15,682 bases of DNA from VAZQ01 sp036502925. GTDB lineage: Bacteria; Pseudomonadota; Alphaproteobacteria; Rhizobiales; Xanthobacteraceae. A model generated the notes under the pieces. The model was not told the DNA's origin and made no database searches. It was given only the letters and a program-made list of their open reading frames with translations. The stretch's first letter is position 1. The number at the start of each line of letters is the position of its first letter. This document shows positions 7,013 through 12,246 of the stretch, piece after piece. Position numbers and translations under genes: made by a program. The DNA lies in contig DASXXS010000014.1 of assembly GCA_036502925.1 (NCBI GenBank), positions 1 through 15,682 of the forward strand, read 5' to 3'.

Positions 7013-7225
7013 CCAAGGAATGAATGTCACTCCCTTTGCCTTGGGGGAGCCGTGACAACGCGCAGGCCCGGACTTTTTTCCGCATCACTGTGAGCTGGTT
7101 CACGCTTGCCGGCGCCGGCTTGCGGAAGAGTCATGTTGCACGCGGTTGCGGATGATCACCTCCCCATCATCCACCCTACGACCCCGCGTACCTGCCGGCG
7201 CTCCGGGGGCATCAGAGAGCGCCGG

Positions 7226-7401
7226 CAGTCTCCCCCGGCGCCCGCCCGGAGGGACTCGCCTGGCGCAATGGCTCTGGTCGTCCGAGCCATAGCTCGGACT
7301 AAACGCAAGTATAGTCTCTGTGAAACGGATATCTAATGGATGCCCGCGGGCCACCCACCTATCTGCCGGTAGTGGGGCGAAAGCGAATAAGAGATACAAC
7401 A
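7226..7401 (+). repeat. Duplicated upstream region, copy 1
   Basis: From CAGTCTCCCCCGGCGC to the ATG of the second small secreted gene, this segment matches 7929-8108 with scattered substitutions and small indels. The similarity continues into the coding sequence. The offset between copies is 703-707 bases. The remainder of the gap from 7013 to 7225 shows no gene. Confidence 0.88.
7280..7315 (+). promoter_or_regulatory. Candidate promoter with palindromic operator, copy 1
   Basis: GTCCGAGCCATAGCTCGGAC (7280-7299) is a 20-bp near-perfect palindrome, followed after 10 bases by TATAGT (7310-7315), which matches the -10 consensus at five of six positions. The palindrome covers the expected -35 region, where no good hexamer is seen. 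This would suit an activator or repressor site. Alternatively it is an RNA hairpin. Confidence 0.45.
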
Positions 7402-7734
7402 ATGTTGAACAAGACCAAGATTGCATTAGCGGCGGCTCTCGTCATCGGCACTGCATCCTCGGCTCTCGCGAGCGGGTATGTGCTGCCCGGCAGCACCGAT
7501 GGAGTAAATCCTGCTTACCACCCGCGCTGGTTTCCCAATTACCCTGGTGTCAACAACGCTCCGAGCGGCAATCCCTATGCCTTCGCCCCGTGTTTCGATG
7601 CCGGCGGCCATATTTATTACCCCACTTCCGACGCCGACTGCCCTGCTGGTTACCCCAGTGCCAGCAGCAGTGCCAGCAGCGCCTATGGTTTCGTACCATC
7701 TACGACCCACCACAGGCATCATTCACCGCGCTAA
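7402..7734 (+). CDS. Small secreted protein, paralogue 2
   Basis: The product has 110 residues with signal peptide MLNKTKIALAAALVIGTASSALA. The mature part opens with SGYVLPGSTDGVNPAYHPRWFPNY, shared with paralogue 3, and continues with an aromatic- and Ser-rich region holding two Cys (APCFDAGG, DADCPAGYP) and a His-rich tail (HHRHHSPR) that could bind metal. The frame is open back to 7336, but the start at 7402 is preferred because the homologous leader of paralogue 3 contains a stop. The Shine-Dalgarno is weak (AAGAGA). It is the first copy of the tandem duplication. No function is known; secretion to the periplasm or surface is likely. Confidence 0.75.
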   Translation: MLNKTKIALAAALVIGTASSALASGYVLPGSTDGVNPAYHPRWFPNYPGVNNAPSGNPYAFAPCFDAGGHIYYPTSDADCPAGYPSASSSASSAYGFVPSTTHHRHHSPR

Positions 7735-7771
7735 GAATTTGGCGCGGCAGGCGTGACGAGCACGATCTCTT

Positions 7772-7930
7772 TCATCGCGGCCGCCGTTGCACGCCGGTCA
7801 AGTGATCGCGCTGCGCTCGCTCTTGCCAGTGCGGCTGCACGTCGGCGCCGACGATCCCGGCATCCGGTGCAGACCATGCGCGCGCCGAAGGCGGGAACCG
7901 CGGCCGCATCGCAGAATGCGAGCTCCGTCA
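7772..7930 (-). pseudogene. Frameshifted relic of a small Cys-containing protein gene
   Basis: On the minus strand one frame reads LTELAFCDAAAVPAFGARMVC followed by TGC, and the next frame continues GIVGADVQPHWQERAQRDHL then TGVQRRPR and a stop at 7772. Joining them needs removal of one base near 7855-7862, after which a CxxC-G-I-V-G-A-D-V-x-P-x-W pattern appears. I recall this pattern from small hypothetical proteins of Bradyrhizobium-like genomes. The start is missing: the sequence is cut at 7929 by the duplicated upstream segment of paralogue 3. Confidence 0.5.
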
Positions 7931-7983
7931 GTCTCCCCCGGCGCGCGCCCACGGGGACTCGCGTGGCGCAATGGGCTCTGGCC

Positions 7984-8019
7984 GTCCGAGCCATGGCTCG
8001 GACTAAACGCAAGTATAGT
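7984..8019 (+). promoter_or_regulatory. Candidate promoter with palindromic operator, copy 2
   Basis: GTCCGAGCCATGGCTCGGAC (7984-8003) is a perfect 20-bp palindrome, followed after 10 bases by TATAGT (8014-8019). The arrangement is identical to copy 1; the single difference within the palindrome is at the centre. Confidence 0.45.
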
Positions 8020-8039
8020 CTCTCCGAAACGGAGATTTA

Positions 8040-8087
8040 ATGGATGCCTGCGGGCCACCCGCATATTTCCGAGTCGCCGGGGCGTAG
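8040..8087 (+). other. Possible upstream ORF in the leader of paralogue 3
   Basis: A 15-codon frame (MDACGPPAYFRVAGA) starts at the ATGGATGCC that both duplicated leaders share. In copy 1 the equivalent frame (from 7336) stays open and runs into paralogue 2. No ribosome-binding site is obvious, so translation is unproven. Confidence 0.2.
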
Positions 8088-8108
8088 GCGACTAAGGGAA
8101 ATGCAACA

Positions 8109-8384
8109 ATGTTGAACAAGGCCATGATTGTGCTGGCGGCAGCCCTCGTGCTCGGCGCTGCATCCGGGGCTCGCGCCGGAGGATATGTGGTGCCTGGCAG
8201 CACGGCTGGAGTAAATCCGGCTTACCACCCATATTGGTATCCCCAATACGGCCGTGTCAGGAATGCCTACGACCGCGCCGACCAGGAGATTTACTCCGGC
8301 GTCAACGGTTATTACCCCAGTGCTCAAAGCGCCTATGCGCCCGCCCGGAAGTTGGCTCGCCGCATTCACCACTCACAGCACTGA
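8109..8384 (+). CDS. Small secreted protein, paralogue 3
   Basis: The product has 91 residues with signal peptide MLNKAMIVLAAALVLGAASGARA. The mature part begins GGYVVPGSTAGVNPAYHPYW, closely matching paralogue 2, and then diverges into a Tyr-rich segment (YPQYGRVRNAYDRADQEIYS, GVNGYYPSAQSAYAP) with a basic, His-containing end (RRIHHSQH). Unlike paralogue 2 it has no Cys. AAGGGA lies nine bases before the ATG. The gene arose by the tandem duplication that also copied about 175 bases upstream, so both copies may respond to the same regulator. The function is unknown. Confidence 0.76.
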   Translation: MLNKAMIVLAAALVLGAASGARAGGYVVPGSTAGVNPAYHPYWYPQYGRVRNAYDRADQEIYSGVNGYYPSAQSAYAPARKLARRIHHSQH

Positions 8385-8607
8385 GCGGATCAACGTTGGA
8401 GCCACCCGACGCGAGGTTCCCCTCGTTTCGATCAATCAAGGTGCGCCCTGCCGCTCCAAAAACGGGATTGAGCACGATAGTTATTATCGGTGGCGTGCTT
8501 GCCGATTTCCAACCGTGCTCGACCCATCCGGCTGCGAACCGGGGTTCTTGCTCGCCGGGCCACGCCGCCGAGGGACGCGCGCGGCGGATATGAGCTTTTA
8601 TTGTAAG

Positions 8608-8682
8608 TGGTGCCGGGTGAGAGGATTGAACTCCCGACCAACGGTTTACAAAACCGCTGCTCTACCGCTGAGCTAACCCGGC
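8608..8682 (-). tRNA. tRNA-Thr (anticodon UGU)
   Basis: On the minus strand the gene runs GCCGGGT (acceptor), TTAGCTCAGCGGTAGAGCA (D arm), anticodon loop TTTGTAA with anticodon TGT, T arm GGGAGTTCAATCCTC, and ACCCGGC with discriminator A. CCA is encoded (8608-8610). The folds are complete. The neighbouring stretches 8385-8607 and 8683-9101 show no gene. Confidence 0.96.
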
Positions 8683-9101
8683 AAACGCAAACTCCGCCTG
8701 TTCAATTGGCGGTGGCGTTGCGGTCGGCTTCTCGCCGACGGCCACCCCGCGAAGCCGATATCACCGCCCCGGCGCCTTCGCAAATGCGGCGTTCATGATC
8801 CCGGCAGCGGCACGCATCTGCGTTCAAGTGAAGGACAGCGGACGCGGTCGCCGGCGATCGGGCCGCTCCGGAGAAGAATTCCGCGCCATTCGCTGGTCCG
8901 GATGGGCTGGCCGGAAAATTCGCCGGGATTCCCTTTCCGAAGATCATCATCACACCAGCCGCAAAAAACGAAGGCGGCCACGCGCCGGATGCGCGGACGG
9001 TAGAATGGTAAGAATTTCTACAACTGTGGCCGAAAAGTGACATCGCGGTGGTGCACCTTCTGACATTAATCAGGTGGTTCATCCAAACCAGAGGTGTCAT
9101 C

Positions 9102-9863
9102 ATGAAATCGATAGGAATATCAAATAGGTGTCGGTTCCAAATCTCCTTCCTAATGTTGGCGGCCGCAGGTCTATTGTGTGGCAGTGGCGCCGCCGTCGCG
9201 GCCGATTTGCCCATCAAGGCGCCGCGCGAGGTGGTGGTGCCGGATTATGACTGGAGCGGCTTCTACGTCGGGGCGCATGCCGGCAGAGCGTGGGGCCGGA
9301 ACCGATTCGACGATCCGACAGCCAGTATCACCAGCGCGGGGAACCCATTCATAATATCCTCGGCGGGGCCGGTCTTCGGCGGGCAGATCGGGATCAACTG
9401 GCAGGTCGGCCATTTCGTTCTCGGCGCAGAGGCCGATGTGGACTGGGCCTCGCTGCGCGGCAATTTCGTCTTTGATCCCGTCATTTCGGTGGGTGGGACC
9501 AACACCAACATCCGGTCGCTGGCGACCGGAGATGTGCGCTTCGGCGTCGCCATGGGGCAATGGCTCGGCTACCTCAAGGGCGGGGTCGCATGGGCCGACG
9601 TCGATTTCGTCCTCAATCCGGCTGGTCCCAATATCGTGACCGTGACCCAGCAGCGAACGGGCTTGACCGGAGGCGTGGGGCTCGAGGTGGCGTTCTGGCA
9701 GAGCGTATCGGCCAAGATCGAATACGACTACCTCGTTTTCGGGCAGCAAACGGTCTCGTTCGTCACACCAGTTCACCCACTCGACGTCAATCAGCAAGTC
9801 CAGGTGGTCAAGGCCGGCTTCAACGTCCGCTTCGGCGGCGGCGCAGCAACGACGCGTTATTGA
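9102..9863 (+). CDS. Omp25/31-type outer-membrane beta-barrel protein
   Basis: The product has 253 residues with a signal peptide ending AAAVAA (cleavage near residue 34). The mature start DLPIKAPREVVVPDYDWSGF, followed by YVGAHAGRAWGRN, is the classic opening of rhizobial and brucella Omp25/Omp31/RopB-type porins, eight-stranded barrels of the outer membrane. Alternating strands follow (FGGQIGINWQVGHFVLGAEAD, the LATGDVRFGVAMGQWLGYLKG block and the KIEYDYLVFG strand), and the last strand QVVKAGFNVRF gives the usual terminal Phe. Unusually, an extra GGGAATTRY follows that Phe. The start at 9102 follows AGAGGTG; the frame extends upstream to 9048 without a signal-like sequence. The next gene starts 47 bases downstream, so the two may be co-transcribed. 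It probably has a structural or passive-diffusion role. Confidence 0.93.
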   Translation: MKSIGISNRCRFQISFLMLAAAGLLCGSGAAVAADLPIKAPREVVVPDYDWSGFYVGAHAGRAWGRNRFDDPTASITSAGNPFIISSAGPVFGGQIGINWQVGHFVLGAEADVDWASLRGNFVFDPVISVGGTNTNIRSLATGDVRFGVAMGQWLGYLKGGVAWADVDFVLNPAGPNIVTVTQQRTGLTGGVGLEVAFWQSVSAKIEYDYLVFGQQTVSFVTPVHPLDVNQQVQVVKAGFNVRFGGGAATTRY

Positions 9864-9910
9864 ACGGCAATGGCCCGGCAACCCAACAACGTAAAATCGG
9901 AGATCATCCA

Positions 9911-10459
9911 ATGTGGAGCTCGATCAAATCAGCGGCGCAACGCGCCATTCCGTTCGGCCCGTGGATCCAGATCAGCGGTACCATTCTGGCGATAACGCTT
10001 ACCCTCTTGGCGGCTACGGGTGAGGCGAAGCCGGTGGAGTATGTCAGGATTTGCAGCCTGTACGGCCCCGGTTTCTTTAATATCCCGGGTACCGATACGT
10101 GCCAGGATGCCCACCAGATCACCGCCAATCAATTCGCGATCGATCGACAGTACTCGCGCGCGGCGACCGGCATCGCGATGGCGACCTCGCTGGTGACCCC
10201 CTACCTGCCGAACGGAACCAACTATGCCATTTCGGGAAACTGGGGCGGCTTCGACGGCAAGAACGCCATTGGGGTCGCGGGCATGATCAGGCTGCGCGGC
10301 AATCTCGTGTTCTCGGTCGGATTTGCCGCGGGCCTCGATGCCGGCCGATCGATCGCCTTCAGCGAGCGGACGCAAACCGAGGTCGGTACCGTGAGCCGAA
10401 GCCAGTCGTGGAGCGAAATCCAGGGGCTCGGGCGCGCCGGCTTTCAGTACGCCTGGTGA
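9911..10459 (+). CDS. Outer-membrane protein with porin N-terminal motif and YadA-anchor-like barrel
   Basis: The product has 182 residues. A signal sequence runs to about residue 39 (WIQISGTILAITLTLLAATG then EAK). Residues 41-64 (PVEYVRICSLYGPGFFNIPG then TDTC) match the conserved opening of rhizobial general porins, with its two Cys. From about residue 84 the sequence changes character: GIAMATSLVTPYLPNGTNYA, then GNWGGFDGKNAIGVAGMIRL, RGNLVFSVGFAAGLDAG and the ending GRAGFQYAW. That is the pattern of a YadA-type C-terminal anchor: GxAxA, a PYLP turn, G-x-FDGKNA, four strands and a terminal aromatic. The protein therefore looks like a short hybrid that could trimerise in the outer membrane. 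GGAG lies upstream of the ATG at 9911. It probably forms an operon with the Omp25-like gene. The domain reading is by pattern only. Confidence 0.72.
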   Translation: MWSSIKSAAQRAIPFGPWIQISGTILAITLTLLAATGEAKPVEYVRICSLYGPGFFNIPGTDTCQDAHQITANQFAIDRQYSRAATGIAMATSLVTPYLPNGTNYAISGNWGGFDGKNAIGVAGMIRLRGNLVFSVGFAAGLDAGRSIAFSERTQTEVGTVSRSQSWSEIQGLGRAGFQYAW

Positions 10460-10590
10460 TGCGGAAAAAGGCCCTGCCGGCGGCGCGATCGGCAGCAATG
10501 CCGATTGCCGTGCCGCGCAGACGCTCGCGGATGTGTATTCCCGGCCCGGCCGGGATGTCCGGTCGCGAGCCAGGCGCTCGTGCCGGGCAG

Positions 10591-10660
10591 GTTGTTTTCT
10601 ACTTGTCCCGGCCTTGAGCCGGGACCGTTCCAAACTCCGCTGCACCACATCCGGGACACG
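10591..10660. repeat. Composite palindromic repeat R, short (left) copy
   Basis: It contains TTGTTTTCTACTTGTCCCGG, a hairpin GTCCCGGC-CTTGA-GCCGGGAC (10605-10625), CCGTTCCAAAC and GCTGCACCACATCCGGGACAC. Every block recurs in reverse order and orientation at 10985-11203. The two copies therefore form inverted flanks around the small gene at 10738-10980. The rest of 10460-10737 holds GC-rich inverted repeats (10536-10560) and no gene. Confidence 0.8.
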
Positions 10661-10737
10661 CGGCTAGGCAGCGCGGCGCGACAATGGTAGCGCTCACGAT
10701 GCCAAAGACAGGCTTGCTTGCTTACGGAGAAAATATC

Positions 10738-10980
10738 ATGCGAACCCGGATTTTGTTGGCACTCCCGCTCGGCCTTCTTCTCGCGCCGACGGCCTACGCG
10801 CAGAACGGCAATCTCGATCGCGCCACCAACACGGTCAACAATATCCGGCAGGCTGACCCGCCCACGGTGAGCACCGGCACAGTCGTCACACCCTAGGCTC
10901 CGCCGCCGCAGCAAATGCCCAACGGCGGCAGCGACGTGCATCGGATGACGACGAATCCGCCGCCCTCGCCGTCGCGATAG
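10738..10980 (+). pseudogene. Small secreted-protein gene with an in-frame stop codon
   Basis: The frame begins MRTRILLALPLGLLLAPTAY then AQ, a clean signal peptide, with GGAG upstream of the ATG at 10738. It reads NGNLDRATNTVNNIRQADPP and VSTGTVVTP before a TAG at 10894-10896. In the same frame a further 27 codons (APPPQQMPNGGSDVHRMTTN then PPPSPSR) lead to a second TAG at 10978-10980, which keeps the same Pro-rich, low-complexity style. A single CAG-to-TAG change would explain this. It is either an intact 52-residue protein or, more likely, an 80-residue protein interrupted by a nonsense mutation or sequencing error. It is bracketed by inverted copies of repeat R. The function is unknown. 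Confidence 0.55.
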
Positions 10981-11011
10981 CGCTTGTGTCCCGGATGCGG
11001 TGCAGCGCCAT

Positions 11012-11044
11012 CAGCGCGTTTACGCGCGTCTTCGACGCGCTATG
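11012..11044 (+). repeat. 33-base hairpin unit E, copy 2
   Basis: It begins CAGCGCGTTTACGCGCGTC and ends TTCGACGCGCTATG, with hairpin GCGCG-TTTA-CGCGC. It is an exact 33-base inverted repeat of 11145-11177, so the two could also form a long stem across about 100 bases. Confidence 0.88.
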
Positions 11045-11050
11045 GCTCAT

Positions 11051-11082
11051 AAGGGCGTTCACGCCCGTCTTCGCGGGCTATG
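11051..11082 (+). repeat. 33-base hairpin unit E, copy 3 (GG/CC variant, one base shorter)
   Basis: It begins AAGGGCGTTCACGCCCGTC and ends TTCGCGGGCTATG. It lies in tandem with copy 2 and has the same G/C-swapped stem as copy 1 at 2971-3003. Confidence 0.75.
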
Positions 11083-11144
11083 CGGAGCGGTGCTCCGCTG
11101 ATCCGGGACCGTTCCACATGCCGGCGTTTGGAACGGTCCCGGCT

Positions 11145-11177
11145 CATAGCGCGTCGAAGACGCGCGTAAACGCGCTG
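11145..11177 (-). repeat. 33-base hairpin unit E, copy 4
   Basis: It is the exact reverse complement of 11012-11044. It lies in the loop of the host hairpin whose arms are GTCCCGGC (11136-11143) and GCCCGGGAC (11181-11189). The corresponding loop in the short R copy is only five bases. Confidence 0.88.
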
Positions 11178-11337
11178 CTGGCCCGGGACAAGTACGAAAC
11201 AACCGTCACAGTCAGAGCACCAGGCGCCGGTCCACACGTTTTCGTGAGGCCAATGGCGGGACCGGCCGGACGGCATATATCGAGGTTTCCGGGAGGGCGT
11301 GTGGTGCTAGTAAGCGTTGCATAGTCGCCCGGGACTG

Positions 11338-11392
11338 AAGCCCCGGCCTTTCCCGTCCCCCCCGACGCCCCTTGGCCGGGGCTTCTTATTTT
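11338..11392 (+). terminator. Candidate rho-independent terminator
   Basis: Arms AAGCCCCGGCC (11338-11348) and GGCCGGGGCTT (11374-11384) pair perfectly and are followed by CTTATTTTT. The 25-base loop is long for a terminator. The T run is only on the + strand side, so it would stop transcription coming from the small gene and repeat region upstream. The rest of 11204-11498 shows no gene. Confidence 0.45.
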
Positions 11393-11498
11393 TCCCCCGC
11401 CGAATTCTGCTGCACAAGGCGCCGGCATTTTTCCGGTGCCGCCGTTCCGGGACGGAAAAACGGGCAGGGCGCAGGGGCGAATGCCATGGGTCTGCGGA

Positions 11499-11933
11499 TC
11501 AGCGGGGGAGCGGCGCTCTCCGCAACCTCCACAAGACGCTGTCGGGATTAGGCGCTTTGGTGCAGGGCGCAAAAACCTGCATCGATCCGCCCCCTTCCGG
11601 CGCGGCCGCGTTGAGCTGCGGGCCGGTCCAGGCCAGGCAGCCGTCCTGCGGCTCCCACAGCACGTTCACATCCTCATCCAGGCGCGCGATGCTCGCCGCC
11701 GGCGGCAGCCCGTCGACGATTTCCCTGAGCCTGAGCAGCTGATTGCGCAGCATCTGGATGTCGGCTCGCAGGCCGGCAATTTCCTTGGCGGATTGCGCCT
11801 TCAGCGTTTCCAGCTCCTGGTTCAGGCACGAGAGCCGTTCCGGAACGATGCCGGCTGCGCAGTCCGCGAACGCGCTCGCGGACCAGGCCATGCTGGCCAT
11901 GACAAGGATTGCCGCACCGGCCTTGGTAATCAT
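11499..11933 (-). CDS. Exported coiled-coil protein of unknown function
   Basis: The product has 144 residues. The signal peptide MITKAGAAILVMASMAWSAS then AFA is cut before DCAAG. Residues about 36-70 (LSCLNQELETLKAQSAKEIA then GLRADIQMLRNQLLRLREIV) form a heptad-like coiled coil. The rest, with WEPQDGCLAWTGPQL and QVFAPC, has Cys residues that may form disulphides in the periplasm. The start at 11933 follows GGGAGG on the minus strand; the longer frame from 12125 reads through repeat DNA and is rejected. It lies 313 bases downstream of the MFS transporter gene on the same strand, with repeats between, so co-transcription is doubtful. I do not recognise a family. Confidence 0.7.
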   Translation of the reverse strand: MITKAGAAILVMASMAWSASAFADCAAGIVPERLSCLNQELETLKAQSAKEIAGLRADIQMLRNQLLRLREIVDGLPPAASIARLDEDVNVLWEPQDGCLAWTGPQLNAAAPEGGGSMQVFAPCTKAPNPDSVLWRLRRAPLPR

Positions 11934-12046
11934 GCACGCCTCCCGCGTCTGAGGTTTCGTTCGCCGGTAGTTCCGGCGGCCTGGATCATGCGGCCGAAGG
12001 CTTTCAGCAGTGTCGAAGCATCGGCAAGGGCGAGCGCGCTCGGTCT

Positions 12047-12206
12047 CCTTCTCCCCGCGTGCGGGGAGAAGGTCGGGATGAGGGGGCGCTCCCACGAGTC
12101 TGAGCTTGTGGAAGCGCCCCCTCACCGGGCCGAGTTCCGGTTTGCGCTTGGTGGCCTTCCCTCTCCCCGCAATCCCCGGATCAAGTCCGGGGAGGGCGAG
12201 GGAAGC
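12047..12206. repeat. Cluster of palindromic intergenic repeats
   Basis: Three palindromes lie in a row: CCTTCTCCCCGC-GT-GCGGGGAGAAGG (12047-12072), AGGGGGCGC...GCGCCCCCT (12081-12122) and CCTTCCCTCTCCCCGC...GGGGAGGGCGAGGG (about 12156-12202). This is the 'CTTCTCCCCGC' type of dispersed repeat common in related genomes. The gap 11934-12246 holds nothing else. Confidence 0.75.
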
Positions 12207-12246
12207 CGCTCCCTCAGCAACCGCAACAAGTGTCAGAGACAGCGCG

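Larger units (their letters stand above)
7929..8108 (+). repeat. Duplicated upstream region, copy 2
   Basis: This is the second copy of the 7226-7401 segment, ending at the ATG of paralogue 3. It has the same order of elements: CAGTCTCCCCCGGCGC, the 20-bp palindrome, the TATAGT box, an ATGGATGCC, and the CAACAATGTTGAACAAG start region. The left boundary interrupts the minus-strand relic. Confidence 0.88.
10985..11203. repeat. Composite palindromic repeat R, expanded (right) copy
   Basis: In inverted order this repeats the blocks of 10591-10660: GTCCCGGATGCGGTGCAGC near 10988, CCGGGACCGTTCCA and TGGAACGGTCCCGG around 11103-11141, and CCCGGGACAAGTACGAAACAA at the right end (20 of 23 bases match the left copy). 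Between these blocks lie three copies of the 33-base unit E. The copy is about 220 bases against about 70 for the left one. Confidence 0.8.

Noticed and set aside
8795..9040. Plus-strand frame of 81 codons in the gap before the Omp25-like gene
   Set aside because: Strongly basic random-looking translation, no ribosome-binding site, no relation to neighbouring proteins.
8702..9217. Minus-strand frame upstream of the Omp25-like gene
   Set aside because: It overlaps the start of a well-supported gene in antisense, has no signal or domain, and has no clear ribosome-binding site.
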